The notes under the pieces were generated by a model that had not been told where the DNA came from, did no database searches, and saw only the letters and a program-made list of their open reading frames with translations. From assembly GCA_000828075.3 (NCBI GenBank), contig JXCB02000027.1:467701-531700 (forward strand): a stretch of 64,000 nucleotides of DNA, in the 5' to 3' direction. The stretch comes from Tolypothrix campylonemoides VB511288 (lineage in GTDB: Bacteria > Cyanobacteriota > Cyanobacteriia > Cyanobacteriales > Nostocaceae). The position numbers were made by a program, and so were the translations under genes. Positions 36,939 to 47,072 of this stretch are shown here, in pieces (the stretch's first letter is position 1; every line of letters starts with the position of its first letter).

Positions 36939-39866
36939 GTGAATGAAACTGTGAAACTGCTGTATACACCCGATAGTCAACAAGGAACATTGCCGCTGCT
37001 GGAAAGAATTGCTGCCAATTTACCAGGAATGATTTTCCAGTTCTTGAAGCGACATGATGGATCTGTGTGTGTTATCTACGCGAGTTCTGGCTGTAGGGAA
37101 CTGTTTGAATTGGAACCAGAAGTGCTGCAAACAGACTTTCAAGCGTTGAACAAACTCATTCATCCGCAGGATGTTCAAGCTTTTGAAGAATCTATTGCCA
37201 TCTCTTGTACTACGGGAAAACCTTGGCACTGGGAAGGTCGCATGATCACAAACAGTGGTAAACTCAAGTGGATTCAAGGAACTTCTCGCTCAGAACAACA
37301 ACCATCAGGAGATGTGATCTGGGATGGGTTGTTCACAGAAATTACAGATCGGAAATTAGCACAGGAGAAGTTGCAAGAAAGTGAGGCACGCTACAAGGCA
37401 ATTTTGGATGCTATCCCCGATTTGATGTTTCGCATTAGTCGTGATGGTCAATATCTCGACTTTAAAGGTGAGGGAGCAAATGTTACTATTCCGAAAAATG
37501 AAATCGTTGGAAAAAATTTGCTCGATTTATTACCTCCAGATGTTGCCTTAAAAAGCCAAAAGGCAATTGCGAAAACTTTGGATTCAAAAACTTTGCAAAC
37601 TTGCGAATATCAATTGCCAACGCCTTTGGGAATGCGAGATTATGAGGCGCGGTTGGTTGTCAGTGGACAAGACGAAGTTTTGGCAATTGTGCGCGATATC
37701 ACAGAACGCAAACAAACGGAAGTTGCCTTGAGAAATTTGGCTCAAAAGTTTACCAAAGTTTTTCGTTCCAGTCCCAATCCTATATCCATCAGCACGTTAG
37801 CAGAAGGACGCTACATAGAAGTTAACGACAGTTTTGTGAAACAGTCGGGTTATGAACCACACGAAGCCATTGGTCGTACTGCTTTTGATTTAAATATTTG
37901 GGTGAACGAGAGCGATCGCACTACTGTGTTGCAAGAATTGCAAAAACATGGGGTGATTCGCAACATGGAACTTGAATTCCGCCGCAAGTCTGGTGACATA
38001 CGTACTGCGCTGTTTTCAGCGGAAGTCATTGATTTAGATGGAATTCCCTGCTTATTATCCGTGAATCATGATATCACGCAACGCAAAAAAGCAGAAGTTG
38101 CCTTATGCGAGTCCGAGGAAAAGTTTTCTAAAGCCTTTCGTTCCAGTCCTAACCCAATTACCATCCTGACTCTTAAAGATGCCCGCTATGTCGAAGTCAA
38201 CGATACTTTCGTGCAAATCACCGGTTTTTCTCGAGAAGAAGTGATTGGTCGTACCCGCAACGAGTTGAATTTGTGGGTTAACCCATCTGATTGCGCCAGA
38301 GTAGAACAAATGCTGCAAGAGCAGGGATTTATTCGCAATTTAGAAACGGAACTTTACACAAAGACTGGTGAGGTAAGGGTGGTGCTGTTTTCAGCCGAGG
38401 TGATTACCTTGGGCGGCGAGCCTTGTATGCTTTGTGTGACTAATGATATCACAGAACGCAAGCAAGCGGAAGAGTTATTGCGTCTCTCCTCAAAACGCGA
38501 TCGCCTCTTGGCTCAAACGCTATCACGAATTCGTTCCTCGCTGAACCTAGACCAAATTTTGCAAACTACTGTTAACGAAGTCCGGCAATTTTTGGAAACG
38601 GATCGAGTTTTCATTGGTTTAAATGATACTAATGCCCCATCCGGAGTTCTTGCTGAATCAGTCAATCCCAAGTATCCATCAGTCCTCAATTGGAAAAATG
38701 AAGATAAAACTTTTTTGCAAGAACTCAAAACAGTCCTGAAAAGCAATCAGGTACGTATAGTTGAGGATACCACACAAATAGCAGCATCTCCTAAATTAAA
38801 AGCAGTCTATAAACAATTTCAAACCAGAGCAACCTTAGCTGTACCAATTATGCAAGGCGAGGAATTGTTTGGTGCGTTAGTTGCCAACCAATGCAGGGAA
38901 CCGCGCCATTGGACGCCTCTAGAAATTGATTTACTCCAGCAAATGTCGCAACAGGTGGCGATCGCCATTCAGCAAGGAAAACTTTATCAAGAATTAGGGC
39001 AACTTAACACTAACTTAGAACGTCAAGTAGAAGAGCGTACTGCACAGCTGCAGCAGAAAATGCAGGAACTCCAAGAACTCAACAGGGTAAAAGATGTCGT
39101 TTTGCACACCGTTTCCCACGAACTGCGGACTTCTGTGATGGGTAACTTGATGGTGCTAAATAATTTGCTCAATCGGGGACTACGGACTGGAGACTGGGGA
39201 CTAGGGACTGGGGAAGAATCAAAGATACAAACAAATCAACTAGCAAGCACTTGTTCCTCTTCAGCAATCGCCAATCGCCAATCGTTAATCCCTGTCCCTG
39301 AGTCAATTATCAAGCGAATGATTCAAGGCAACGATCGCCAACTGGAAATGATTGAATCACTGCTGGAACTTCATTCTAGTGAAGCACAGGGAATTGTCCT
39401 GCATCGGGAGGTTGTTTCATTTAGCTCATTGGTTGGTACAATAATCAGAGACTTGGAGCCAATGCTGACACAACATCACTCAAGTGTGACAAATTTGGTT
39501 CCAGACGACTTACCCTTAGTGATTGCCGATCCGGCGCATCTGCAGAAAGTTTTTGTCAATTTGTTTGCTCATAGCTGGCAACACAATCCACCAGGAGTCA
39601 AGTTTACCTTGAAAGCCACAGTAGAAACAGGAAGGATTCGCTGTAGCATTCAAGATGACGGTGTAGGTATGAGCAAGTTGGAGTGCGATCGCCTGTTTGA
39701 TTTGTATGTGCGCGAACCCCAAGCCCGTTGTTCAACAAGGATTGGCTTAAAAATGTATCTTTGTCGGCAAATTATCAGGGCACAAGGCGGTGAAATTGGT
39801 GTCAGCTGCAACCGTAAGCGTGGGTTAACCTTCTGGTTTACATTACCTCTGGCAACTCCATCCTAA
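36939..39866 (+). CDS. Multi-PAS/GAF sensor histidine kinase with degenerate ATPase
   Basis: 975 residues from GTG. Four PAS domains (about 20-135, 145-260, 265-385, 390-510; the last two near-duplicates), a GAF domain (about 530-690), a coiled coil, then HisKA with H727 in HTVSHELRTSV. The HATPase is altered. The N-box reads NLFAHSWQHNPPG, where the key Asn is replaced by His (compare NAIKHNPPG in the paralogue at 40169). The G2 box is IGLKMYLCRQI rather than LGLGLYLCRQI. About 45 residues after the HisKA helix come from GGGGACTGGG/CAATCGCCAATCG repeats. It may be a sensor without full kinase activity. Confidence 0.9.
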   Translation: MNETVKLLYTPDSQQGTLPLLERIAANLPGMIFQFLKRHDGSVCVIYASSGCRELFELEPEVLQTDFQALNKLIHPQDVQAFEESIAISCTTGKPWHWEGRMITNSGKLKWIQGTSRSEQQPSGDVIWDGLFTEITDRKLAQEKLQESEARYKAILDAIPDLMFRISRDGQYLDFKGEGANVTIPKNEIVGKNLLDLLPPDVALKSQKAIAKTLDSKTLQTCEYQLPTPLGMRDYEARLVVSGQDEVLAIVRDITERKQTEVALRNLAQKFTKVFRSSPNPISISTLAEGRYIEVNDSFVKQSGYEPHEAIGRTAFDLNIWVNESDRTTVLQELQKHGVIRNMELEFRRKSGDIRTALFSAEVIDLDGIPCLLSVNHDITQRKKAEVALCESEEKFSKAFRSSPNPITILTLKDARYVEVNDTFVQITGFSREEVIGRTRNELNLWVNPSDCARVEQMLQEQGFIRNLETELYTKTGEVRVVLFSAEVITLGGEPCMLCVTNDITERKQAEELLRLSSKRDRLLAQTLSRIRSSLNLDQILQTTVNEVRQFLETDRVFIGLNDTNAPSGVLAESVNPKYPSVLNWKNEDKTFLQELKTVLKSNQVRIVEDTTQIAASPKLKAVYKQFQTRATLAVPIMQGEELFGALVANQCREPRHWTPLEIDLLQQMSQQVAIAIQQGKLYQELGQLNTNLERQVEERTAQLQQKMQELQELNRVKDVVLHTVSHELRTSVMGNLMVLNNLLNRGLRTGDWGLGTGEESKIQTNQLASTCSSSAIANRQSLIPVPESIIKRMIQGNDRQLEMIESLLELHSSEAQGIVLHREVVSFSSLVGTIIRDLEPMLTQHHSSVTNLVPDDLPLVIADPAHLQKVFVNLFAHSWQHNPPGVKFTLKATVETGRIRCSIQDDGVGMSKLECDRLFDLYVREPQARCSTRIGLKMYLCRQIIRAQGGEIGVSCNRKRGLTFWFTLPLATPS

Positions 39867-40168
39867 GATGTTAATACCAAGTTGCGTTCAATATCAATTG
39901 TTGAAGTGGCGATAAGGGGGATAAGGGAGATAAGGGGGATGAGGGGGATGAGGGAGTGAGGGAGTGAGGGAGTGAGGGAAGGCGAGAGTGAGGGAAGGCG
40001 AGAGTGAGGGAAAGGATTTGACGGTTTTCTTCAAAGTTAAAAAAATGCATTTTATAAACGCAACAGTTTAATAAATAATGATTAATGACTAATGACTAAT
40101 GACTAATGACTAATGACCAATGACCAATGACTAATCGGTGATGAGGAAAAGTTAAATACGAGGGTGCG
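39867..40168. repeat. Intergenic tandem repeats (GAGGGAGT and TAATGAC types)
   Basis: Two arrays. The first is GATAAGGGGGAT/GAGGGAGTGAGGGAAGGCGA units at about 39912-40015. The second is a heptamer STRR array of TAATGAC/CAATGAC at about 40078-40135, a class known from heterocystous cyanobacteria. A smaller TAATGAC array occurs at 53567-53612. Confidence 0.85.
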
Positions 40169-42349
40169 ATGGCAAAGACGAAGAAGGTAAAAGTCTTCCT
40201 TGCTGTGGGAAAATTTGGTCGGAGGCTAATGGCGACCGTATTTAGAACAGTACAAAACTGTTTGAAACAAGCTTTTTCTGTCACCAGTTCTCACGGTGAT
40301 GCCATTTCTGATTACGAAGCTTGGCGCGATCGCTTTTTATGGCAAAGACTACATCTGGCATTGTGGATTGCGTTAATCTTGGTCTTGACCTTTAGCTTCC
40401 GGGACATTTATGATGCTTTCTTCCACCTTAGAGAGTTGGCAGAAGTTCCTAGGGAGTTCAAACGCCTTATCTTTATCCTGTATGGTGCGATAGTACTAAG
40501 TTTACTGAGCTGCTTAGCCCTCCATAGAACTCAATTCGGTCGTCGTCATCCGGAGTTTGTGTTCCTTGGCTTATCTTGGTCGATTACTCTTGTTGAGCAA
40601 ATTTGGGCGACACTCAACAATTTTGCCCTACCCGATATTCTGGCTTGGTTCCTAGTGTTCCTCTCTCAAGCTACACTTATGCCGGTTCGCTGGACATTAC
40701 ACCTTGTATCTCAACTAGGTGTACTGGTCTACTATTTTGGCATGAATCCAGCACTGGGAATAAAGCTACCACCACCGGATAGTGATAAGCCGATATATAG
40801 TGTAACGTTGATTTTAGCTGTATTTTGGTTCTGTTTCATTTGTGACCTGGGCGTATATCTGTACGATCGCCTGCAACACTCAGAATTTTTCGCCCGCAGA
40901 GAATTGGAAACAGCATACCAAAAACTAGGAGCTACGGAAGCCAAATACCGGAGTATTTTTGAAAACGCAGTTGAAGGGATTTTCCAAAGCACGCCGGATG
41001 GACGTTACATTACAGCAAATCCTGCCTTAGCACGTATTTATGGATACTCTTCTTCAGAAGAAGTGACGGCATTTACTGACATTGAACATCAACTATATGT
41101 TGATCCCAATCGTCACGCAGAGTTTATGCGCTTGATTGAAGAGTATGGCAGTGTAGATGAATTTGAATCCCAAATATATCGCAAAGACGGCAGCATTGTC
41201 TGGATTTCCGAAAAAGCATATGCAGTGCGCGATGAAACCGGAAAACTTCTTTACTACGAAGGGCTGATTGAAGATATTACCAAGCGCAAGCAAGTAGAAG
41301 AAGCGCTACAAGAACAATTAATTTTTCTACGAGTTTTAATTAATACTATCCCAACTCCTGTTTATTATAAAAATGCCGAAGGCGTATATGAAGGCTGTAA
41401 TAAGGCTTTTGAGGAAGACTTGGGTTTGAGTAAAGAGCAGATTCTCGGCAAGACTGTGTATGATATTGCACCAGAGGATTTAGCAGACAAATACCATCAA
41501 GCGGACATAGAGTTATTTAAGCAACGGGGAATTCAAACTTATGAAGGTCCAGTAATCTATAAGGATGGCAGTAAGCATGATGTAATATTTTATAAAGCAA
41601 CATTTTCCAAGGCAGATGGAACGCTGGGCGGTTTGGTGGGAGTGATTTTGGACATCAGCCAGCGTAAGCGCACAGAAGAAGCACTACGAGTATTTTTCCA
41701 CGCCGTTTCCCATGACCTACGCAACCCAGTGCTGGGAACTTTGATGGTTCTGAAGAATTTGCTTTCTCGTTCCGAGGAAAAAATCTTGCTTCCTCGGTCG
41801 ATTTTAGAACGGATGGTGCAAAGTAGCGATCGCCAACTCAACTTAATTAACTCATTGATGGACGCGCATATCAGCGAAGTACAAGGTGTTGTCTTGCAAC
41901 GCCAAACCGTGCAGTTGCATACGGTGGTAGAAGCAGCGATCGCAGACTTAGAACCAATGCTGAGAGAAAATCAAGCTATTTTGACAAATTTAGTTGCAGC
42001 AGATTTACCCTCACTGAATGCCGATTCCACACAACTGTGGCGAGTGTATTCTAACTTAATTGTCAATGCTATCAAACATAATCCCCCAGGATTAAGCATC
42101 ACCTTGGATGCGATCGTTGAAGGTGATAAGATGTGTTGCACTGTTTCTGATAACGGTGTCGGGATGAGTCAGCAACAGAGTGAGCATCTGTTTGACCTTT
42201 ACTTTCGCGGTGGCAATGTCCGCAATTCTTTAAGTTTGGGATTAGGATTGTATCTGTGTCGGCAAATTATTACAGCACACGGTGGTGAAATTGGTGTGAA
42301 AAGCGCCCAAGGAGAGGGGGCAAGATTTTGGTTTACTTTGCCGCTATAA
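40169..42349 (+). CDS. Membrane-bound PAS-PAS sensor histidine kinase
   Basis: 726 residues; GAGGG lies 4 nt before the ATG. The N-terminal half has about five to six membrane spans (about 65-235). Two PAS domains (about 255-370 and 385-505) are followed by HisKA with H515 in FFHAVSHDLRNPV. A complete HATPase follows: NLIVNAIKHNPPG, SDNGVGMSQ and LGLGLYLCRQI. It shares its C-terminal half with the preceding kinase, so the two arose by duplication, but this one keeps all catalytic motifs. No response regulator gene is adjacent. Confidence 0.92.
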   Translation: MAKTKKVKVFLAVGKFGRRLMATVFRTVQNCLKQAFSVTSSHGDAISDYEAWRDRFLWQRLHLALWIALILVLTFSFRDIYDAFFHLRELAEVPREFKRLIFILYGAIVLSLLSCLALHRTQFGRRHPEFVFLGLSWSITLVEQIWATLNNFALPDILAWFLVFLSQATLMPVRWTLHLVSQLGVLVYYFGMNPALGIKLPPPDSDKPIYSVTLILAVFWFCFICDLGVYLYDRLQHSEFFARRELETAYQKLGATEAKYRSIFENAVEGIFQSTPDGRYITANPALARIYGYSSSEEVTAFTDIEHQLYVDPNRHAEFMRLIEEYGSVDEFESQIYRKDGSIVWISEKAYAVRDETGKLLYYEGLIEDITKRKQVEEALQEQLIFLRVLINTIPTPVYYKNAEGVYEGCNKAFEEDLGLSKEQILGKTVYDIAPEDLADKYHQADIELFKQRGIQTYEGPVIYKDGSKHDVIFYKATFSKADGTLGGLVGVILDISQRKRTEEALRVFFHAVSHDLRNPVLGTLMVLKNLLSRSEEKILLPRSILERMVQSSDRQLNLINSLMDAHISEVQGVVLQRQTVQLHTVVEAAIADLEPMLRENQAILTNLVAADLPSLNADSTQLWRVYSNLIVNAIKHNPPGLSITLDAIVEGDKMCCTVSDNGVGMSQQQSEHLFDLYFRGGNVRNSLSLGLGLYLCRQIITAHGGEIGVKSAQGEGARFWFTLPL

Positions 42350-42509
42350 TAGGATAACCTTAGCGTTCGCCCCATCTAAAGTTTAAAAATTCACTGTTAT
42401 TTTTCTTTTGCCAGAGTGATATAAGAGCGTTAGGGGCTACCAAATAATAAATTGTCCAAAAAAAGTCAAGAGACAATGTTTGATTAAGAATGGTAATAAT
42501 TATGAAAAG

Positions 42510-42546
42510 AAGAGGAAGCGGTTGCTGTCGGCAACCGCTTCCTCTT
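42510..42546 (-). terminator. Strong hairpin terminator for the PA14 gene cluster
   Basis: A perfect 16-bp stem (AAGAGGAAGCGGTTGC pairing with its complement) with a 5-nt loop. On the minus strand it is followed by CTTTTC, so it most likely ends transcripts from the PA14 genes. It also sits at the convergent end of the sensor kinase gene. Confidence 0.7.
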
Positions 42547-42668
42547 AAAAAATATGTATTCCAAATGTCTTCACAGAAGCTGACTTCGGGTGCATTAAGA
42601 ACAAATAGTTCCCTTCAAACAACCAGAAGTCGGCGGCGGCTTCAACCCTTGCCATTCAAATCAGCCAA

Positions 42669-43958
42669 CTACTTAATGAAGGTCAGCTCAAAGTGGGCTT
42701 TTGGCTCAGTGACGTACCGCTCCGGGGTCATTCTTGCCACTACATAATTATGGTATACGTCTCCTTGCTTCTCAGTACGGGCTAGGTATTGCTCATTAAT
42801 AACGGATTTTAAAGCAATCTTACTACCAGTTATGGCAATCTTCCCACCATCTAAAATGAGCACCTCAAACTGAGCGGCTTCTGATGCTGTTGACAGATTA
42901 GCTGCCACAGAACGGTTGGGAGCAACAGTACCTGTTTGATCTGACTGATAAGCTACGAACTGACCGTTATTGGCCTTGAGGGCTATCTTATTACCGTCTA
43001 ACTTAACGACTTCAAAATGAGTTGTGGGGTCGCTCTTGAAGTTGGTAGCTGCTACTTTAGCAATCAGAGTTTGTTTAGTAGCAGCATCTGTACGAGCCAG
43101 GTACATACCATTATCAGCTTTTAAGGCAATAATTCGACCCGTTTGTAAACCTTGCTCTTGCGGCTGAGTGCTTGGCTCTGGATACAGAGTACGACCCAGT
43201 TTTTTCTCTGGATCTACTGTCTCATTATTCGCAATCCATTTACCACAGGAGAAGACCCACTCCTGACCCGTCTCTTCATCCTTGACAATCACTTTTTCCA
43301 AGAACCAGGCAGGGGCATCATTTTGATTATCGTGACGGACGTGGACACTTTCGAGATTGCCCAAGTCTGTATATTCGATGTCAAAGTAGCGCGTTGAGCC
43401 AATCGGAAAACTTCCTTGTAGATAGTTTTCCGCGCTGACACCTAGGGTGCCATCAAGAGTCAGATAGACGTTGGCGTTGGTTTCTGCAGATTGCTTATCC
43501 CCTGTAACGACAGTTACCTTGTAATTTTTGGTAGGGAACAATGCCTGAGTGGGGATGATTTCTTCTTCCTTACCAGGATAAGACCAAGACAATTTGATTT
43601 CACCCGGCCCACCCTGGTTGTAGTACTCCAGGATAATAGGATACTTGCGCCCTTTTCTCAACGTGATGATGGGATCGCTTTTGTCTTTTTTAGCGGCGTG
43701 TACCGTCCAATTTTCAATGAGCAATTGGTTGTTAACAAACAAGCGAACACCATCATCAGAAGAGGTGTAAAAGGTGTAGTCTCCACTCACCGGAGGAATT
43801 AGAATACCTTTCCAGCGTGCAGAAAATGCATTGTTTACACCAGATGCGGGTTTATCTGTCCCTGCCCAAGTAAATTCGATTTTCGGGTCAGTGCGGACAT
43901 GAGCCGAGGGGTCTAGTAACGTGTTGTTGTTGAAATAGTAACCTTTTAAACCAGACAT
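42669..43958 (-). CDS. PA14-PLAT-fascin-like protein (paralogue 1)
   Basis: 429 residues, no signal peptide. An N-terminal PA14 domain (about 1-140; DDGVRLFVNNQLLIENW) is followed by a PLAT/LH2 domain (about 145-255; NYKVTVVTGD, DLGNLESVHVRHD, EWVFSCGKWI). The C-terminus is a fascin-like beta-trefoil (about 280-430) with repeated IALKADNGMYLA / HFEVVKLDGNKIALK units. PA14 and trefoil domains bind glycans; PLAT binds membranes or proteins. Start MSGL at 43958 has AAGGAG 6 nt upstream and matches the paralogues; an ATG one codon earlier is also possible. Last of three tandem genes. Confidence 0.88.
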   Translation of the reverse strand: MSGLKGYYFNNNTLLDPSAHVRTDPKIEFTWAGTDKPASGVNNAFSARWKGILIPPVSGDYTFYTSSDDGVRLFVNNQLLIENWTVHAAKKDKSDPIITLRKGRKYPIILEYYNQGGPGEIKLSWSYPGKEEEIIPTQALFPTKNYKVTVVTGDKQSAETNANVYLTLDGTLGVSAENYLQGSFPIGSTRYFDIEYTDLGNLESVHVRHDNQNDAPAWFLEKVIVKDEETGQEWVFSCGKWIANNETVDPEKKLGRTLYPEPSTQPQEQGLQTGRIIALKADNGMYLARTDAATKQTLIAKVAATNFKSDPTTHFEVVKLDGNKIALKANNGQFVAYQSDQTGTVAPNRSVAANLSTASEAAQFEVLILDGGKIAITGSKIALKSVINEQYLARTEKQGDVYHNYVVARMTPERYVTEPKAHFELTFIK

Positions 43959-44014
43959 CATGGTCTCCTTTGCTTCAAGTCAAGTACAGTCATGTTTTGA
44001 GAGTGAGCGGTCAA

Positions 44015-45268
44015 CTACTTAATGACGGTCACTTCAAACTGGGCTTTTGGTTCATTGGCGTAGCTAGACTCTCGGACTCTGGCTACTACAACATCATTAA
44101 ACTCATTACCTTTTTTTTCAGTACGCGCTAGGTAGTACTCGTTAACAGCTTTTAAGGCAATCTTGTTACCATCTAAAACGATCGCCTCAAACTGAGCGGC
44201 TTGTGTTACTTTCGAAGCTTTGGCTACCACAGAACGGTAGGGAGGGAAGGTACTTGCTTGATCTTCCTCATAAGCTACGAACAGACCATTATCAGCTTTG
44301 AGGGCGACTTTATTACCGTCTAACTTGACGACTTCAAAATGAGTAGATGGGTCGTTTATCAGGTTGGCTGCTGCTACTCTGGCAACCACAGCTTGTTTCA
44401 GCGAATTTGTGCGAGCGAGGTACACACCATTATCGGCTTTTAAGCCAATAATCTGACCGTTGCGTAGACCTTTCGGTTCACTGCTGTCCCCTGGACGCAG
44501 GGTACGACCTAGTTTTTTGTCTGGATCTGTTATGGCCGGATTATTCGTAATCCATTTACCACAGGAGAAGACCCACTCCTGACCAGTTTCTTCATCCTTG
44601 ACAATCACCTTATCCAGGAACCAATCGGTATCCTTTGAAGCATCGTGGCGGATGTGGACACTTTCGAGATTGCCCAAGTCTGTAGAGTCAATGTCAAAGT
44701 CGCGCTTTGAGCCTGTGGGAAAACTTCCTTCAAGATAGTTTTCTGCACTAACACCTAGAGTGCCATTAAGAGTGAGATAGACATTGGAGCCGTCTAGTAT
44801 TGAATAGTCTATATTCCCTGTAACGACAGTTACCTTGTAATTTTTGGTAGCGGTAAATGCCTCTGAAGGGATAAGGTCTTCATCGTAACCAGGATATGAC
44901 CAGAACAAATCGATGACAGCACGTCCCTCTTGGTCATAGAACTCAAGAGTAATTGGATACTTGGCTCCTTCAAACAATTTGACGGGTTTGCTTACGTTTG
45001 TTGTAGGAGAGTGGGGAGTCCAATTATCGATAATTAATTGATCATCAACCCACAATCGGACACCATCATCTGAATAGGTGGAAAAGGTGTACTCTCCATC
45101 TACGGGAGGATTTAGCATACCTTTCCAGCGTACAGAAAACCCATCTGGGTTAACAGTAGGAGCGGGTTCTTTTAGCCAACTAAATCCGATTTGCGGGTCA
45201 GTGCGGAGATGGGCCGAAGGTTTCTGTAACGTGGTGTTGTTGAAATAGTAGCCTTTTAAACCAGACAT
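44015..45268 (-). CDS. PA14-PLAT-fascin-like protein (paralogue 2)
   Basis: 417 residues with the same three-domain order as its neighbour: PA14 (about 1-140; DDGVRLWVDDQLIIDNW), PLAT (about 145-255; NYKVTVVTG, GVSAENYLEGSFPTG, EWVFSCGKWI) and a fascin-like trefoil (about 275-417; IGLKADNGVYLART, HFEVVKLDGNKVALKADNG). No signal peptide and no membrane span. AAGGAAA precedes the ATG. It lies 56 bp upstream of paralogue 1, so the two are probably co-transcribed. Confidence 0.88.
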   Translation of the reverse strand: MSGLKGYYFNNTTLQKPSAHLRTDPQIGFSWLKEPAPTVNPDGFSVRWKGMLNPPVDGEYTFSTYSDDGVRLWVDDQLIIDNWTPHSPTTNVSKPVKLFEGAKYPITLEFYDQEGRAVIDLFWSYPGYDEDLIPSEAFTATKNYKVTVVTGNIDYSILDGSNVYLTLNGTLGVSAENYLEGSFPTGSKRDFDIDSTDLGNLESVHIRHDASKDTDWFLDKVIVKDEETGQEWVFSCGKWITNNPAITDPDKKLGRTLRPGDSSEPKGLRNGQIIGLKADNGVYLARTNSLKQAVVARVAAANLINDPSTHFEVVKLDGNKVALKADNGLFVAYEEDQASTFPPYRSVVAKASKVTQAAQFEAIVLDGNKIALKAVNEYYLARTEKKGNEFNDVVVARVRESSYANEPKAQFEVTVIK

Positions 45269-45394
45269 AAGAGTTTCCTTTGCCTCAACTAAAGTCGTGT
45301 TTTGACAGTGCTTGATACCTGTGCAGTATCCATAGCCTCTGACATCCCTGCAACGTTGATGTCATTCAATGGTGGACAGCAATGAATCCAACTA

Positions 45395-46321
45395 TCATCG
45401 CCAAGTAAATTGAGCTGTAGGGTCTGATGCAACCTGACTTTCTGGCACTTTCGCCACAAGATTTAGTCCGACGCGAGCTAAATAGAGACCGTTATGCGCC
45501 TTGATAATCAGCTTGCCGTTGTTCAACGTAAACAGTTCAAAGTGACCAGTAGGGCCGAATGACCACTGTCTCGTTGTTAAACCAAAGTACCCTCTTGTAC
45601 CCCAGACATAGTTGTTACCTAGTACATTCATGAAAACTCCAGGGAACAAATGACAGATATTCAGCAATACCTTGTTACCACCTGCGGACTGTATATGGAT
45701 TCTGCGGTATAAGGGTAAAAAACAAGGTAGGAATGTAATCACAGGTGCCGAACCGAAAAAGGCTTTACAATACACATTCAGCCTGTTATCTCCATACAAC
45801 AACAGGCTTCGACCTGCTAGATTTACTGGTGTGCCAGGACTAGATTGAGCAGCAGGAGGAGGAGTGGGTGGGGTAGGAGGTATAGGGGGCGTTGGTTTAA
45901 ACGCACTGGATGGAACAAGATCTTCATCCATACCATCGGTATACCAGGATAATGAAACTCTCGCCTTTCCGCTTTTGTCGAAGAATTCCAGTTTGAAGGC
46001 ATAATCCTTACCAGCTTCAAATTTGGTAGGAATACTGGTTACTGTGTCAAGGCGTCCATCCCAGTTATCGATGATTAGCTTATCGTCAATCCACAAGCGG
46101 ACACCATCATCACCTTGGTTGGTATCAGTAATAAACTTATAGTCGCCAGCTTGTGGAAAGTTAATTGAACCAGTCCAGCGTCCAGAAAATGCCTCTGTGT
46201 TTACACCGCTACCAGGAGATCCGTCTTTCCAATTATAATCAACCACTGGATCAACACGAGTCAGTACAGGAGTACCGCTCAAGTTGACATTATTGTAGAA
46301 CGTAGATTCTAAACCAGACAT
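45395..46321 (-). CDS. PA14 protein with Pro-rich linker and trefoil-like domain (paralogue 3)
   Basis: 308 residues. The PA14 domain (about 1-145; GDDGVRLWIDDKLIIDNW) is followed by a linker of TPPIPPTPPTPPPA type instead of a PLAT domain. The C-terminal about 140 residues resemble the fascin/ricin-like repeat (FELFTLNNGKLIIKAHNGLYLARV, with a DPTAQF end). Two cysteines lie close together in a hydrophobic stretch (CKAFFGSAPVITFLPC). No signal peptide. AAGGAG lies 8 nt before the ATG. First of the tandem set, 126 bp upstream of paralogue 2. Confidence 0.85.
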   Translation of the reverse strand: MSGLESTFYNNVNLSGTPVLTRVDPVVDYNWKDGSPGSGVNTEAFSGRWTGSINFPQAGDYKFITDTNQGDDGVRLWIDDKLIIDNWDGRLDTVTSIPTKFEAGKDYAFKLEFFDKSGKARVSLSWYTDGMDEDLVPSSAFKPTPPIPPTPPTPPPAAQSSPGTPVNLAGRSLLLYGDNRLNVYCKAFFGSAPVITFLPCFLPLYRRIHIQSAGGNKVLLNICHLFPGVFMNVLGNNYVWGTRGYFGLTTRQWSFGPTGHFELFTLNNGKLIIKAHNGLYLARVGLNLVAKVPESQVASDPTAQFTWR

Positions 46322-47072
46322 GGTGGTTTCTCCTTAATGACATATCGTTTCAATTGTTGTCTGTCAGCTGTTACAAAAAGTTGACAAGCTTAATCCACTC
46401 CAGATAGCAGTATCTGAGAGGGAAAAGCAGATATGGAGTAGAGCCAAGAAAAATTCGCTATTCGCTTTGGTATCTATTCTCTGATTTTTGTAATGAGAAT
46501 GCAAGGACAGTTAAGACAGTTAAGAAATTCATTGAAACGAATATATAGACAGTTAAGACAGTTAAGACAGTTAAGACAGTTAAGACTTCCTAGGCGATAA
46601 GCCAATACGCTTGGTGGTAAGATTACAACCCTTATCAGGACCACAATGTAGAGACGCGCCATCCGAGAGTTCTACAGAGAACGCGAATCCCACCAAAAAT
46701 CCTTAACAGCAACCGTATTGGGCGATAAGCCAGTTAAACAGACAGTTAAATAACTAATTGAAAAGATGAAAAATCTGGGTAGCAATTTCTTTGTGACACC
46801 CAAGGGCATGAATTGTAACGATACATCCACTTGTCTAGGAAAAATGAAGCGGAGGAGCTTACGCGCTTCGCGTAGCGTGCTTGTAGGGCTTATGATTTAG
46901 GATTGCTATAATCTTGCAAAGACTCTGGCTATGGTCTCATCAGAGGAGTAGTGCCAAAAACTCTTGTAGCCGTAACTAAACGAACTTAATGCCAAGAATT
47001 GGTTGTGGAGTTGGAGGCTGTTGAAGATAATCAAGATATTTTTGACCATCAAATAGCCCCTCACACGAATGA
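46322..47072. other. Gene-free stretch with 9-mer array and a palindromic element
   Basis: Two runs of the 9-mer ACAGTTAAG lie at about 46505-46525 and 46548-46585. A small element at about 46590-46735 is described separately. A HIP-poor A/T-rich stretch follows. The minus-strand frame here codes only LNC repeats and is not a gene. Confidence 0.7.
46590..46735. mobile_element. MITE-like element family 3, copy 1
   Basis: The ends carry inverted CCAATACG-TTG boxes beside GGCGATAAG/GGCTTATCG. The core is TGTAGAGACGCGCC...TTCTACA (46648-46676), itself bounded by TGTAGA/TCTACA. A related element lies at 54593-54680, with the core in the opposite orientation relative to the CCTGATAAGGGTT arm. Single-end matches (AACCGTATTG.CTTATA) occur near 27930 and 62164. 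Confidence 0.6.

Noticed and set aside
46474-46662. Minus-strand frame with LNC repeats
   Set aside because: It is the translation of the ACAGTTAAG 9-mer array.
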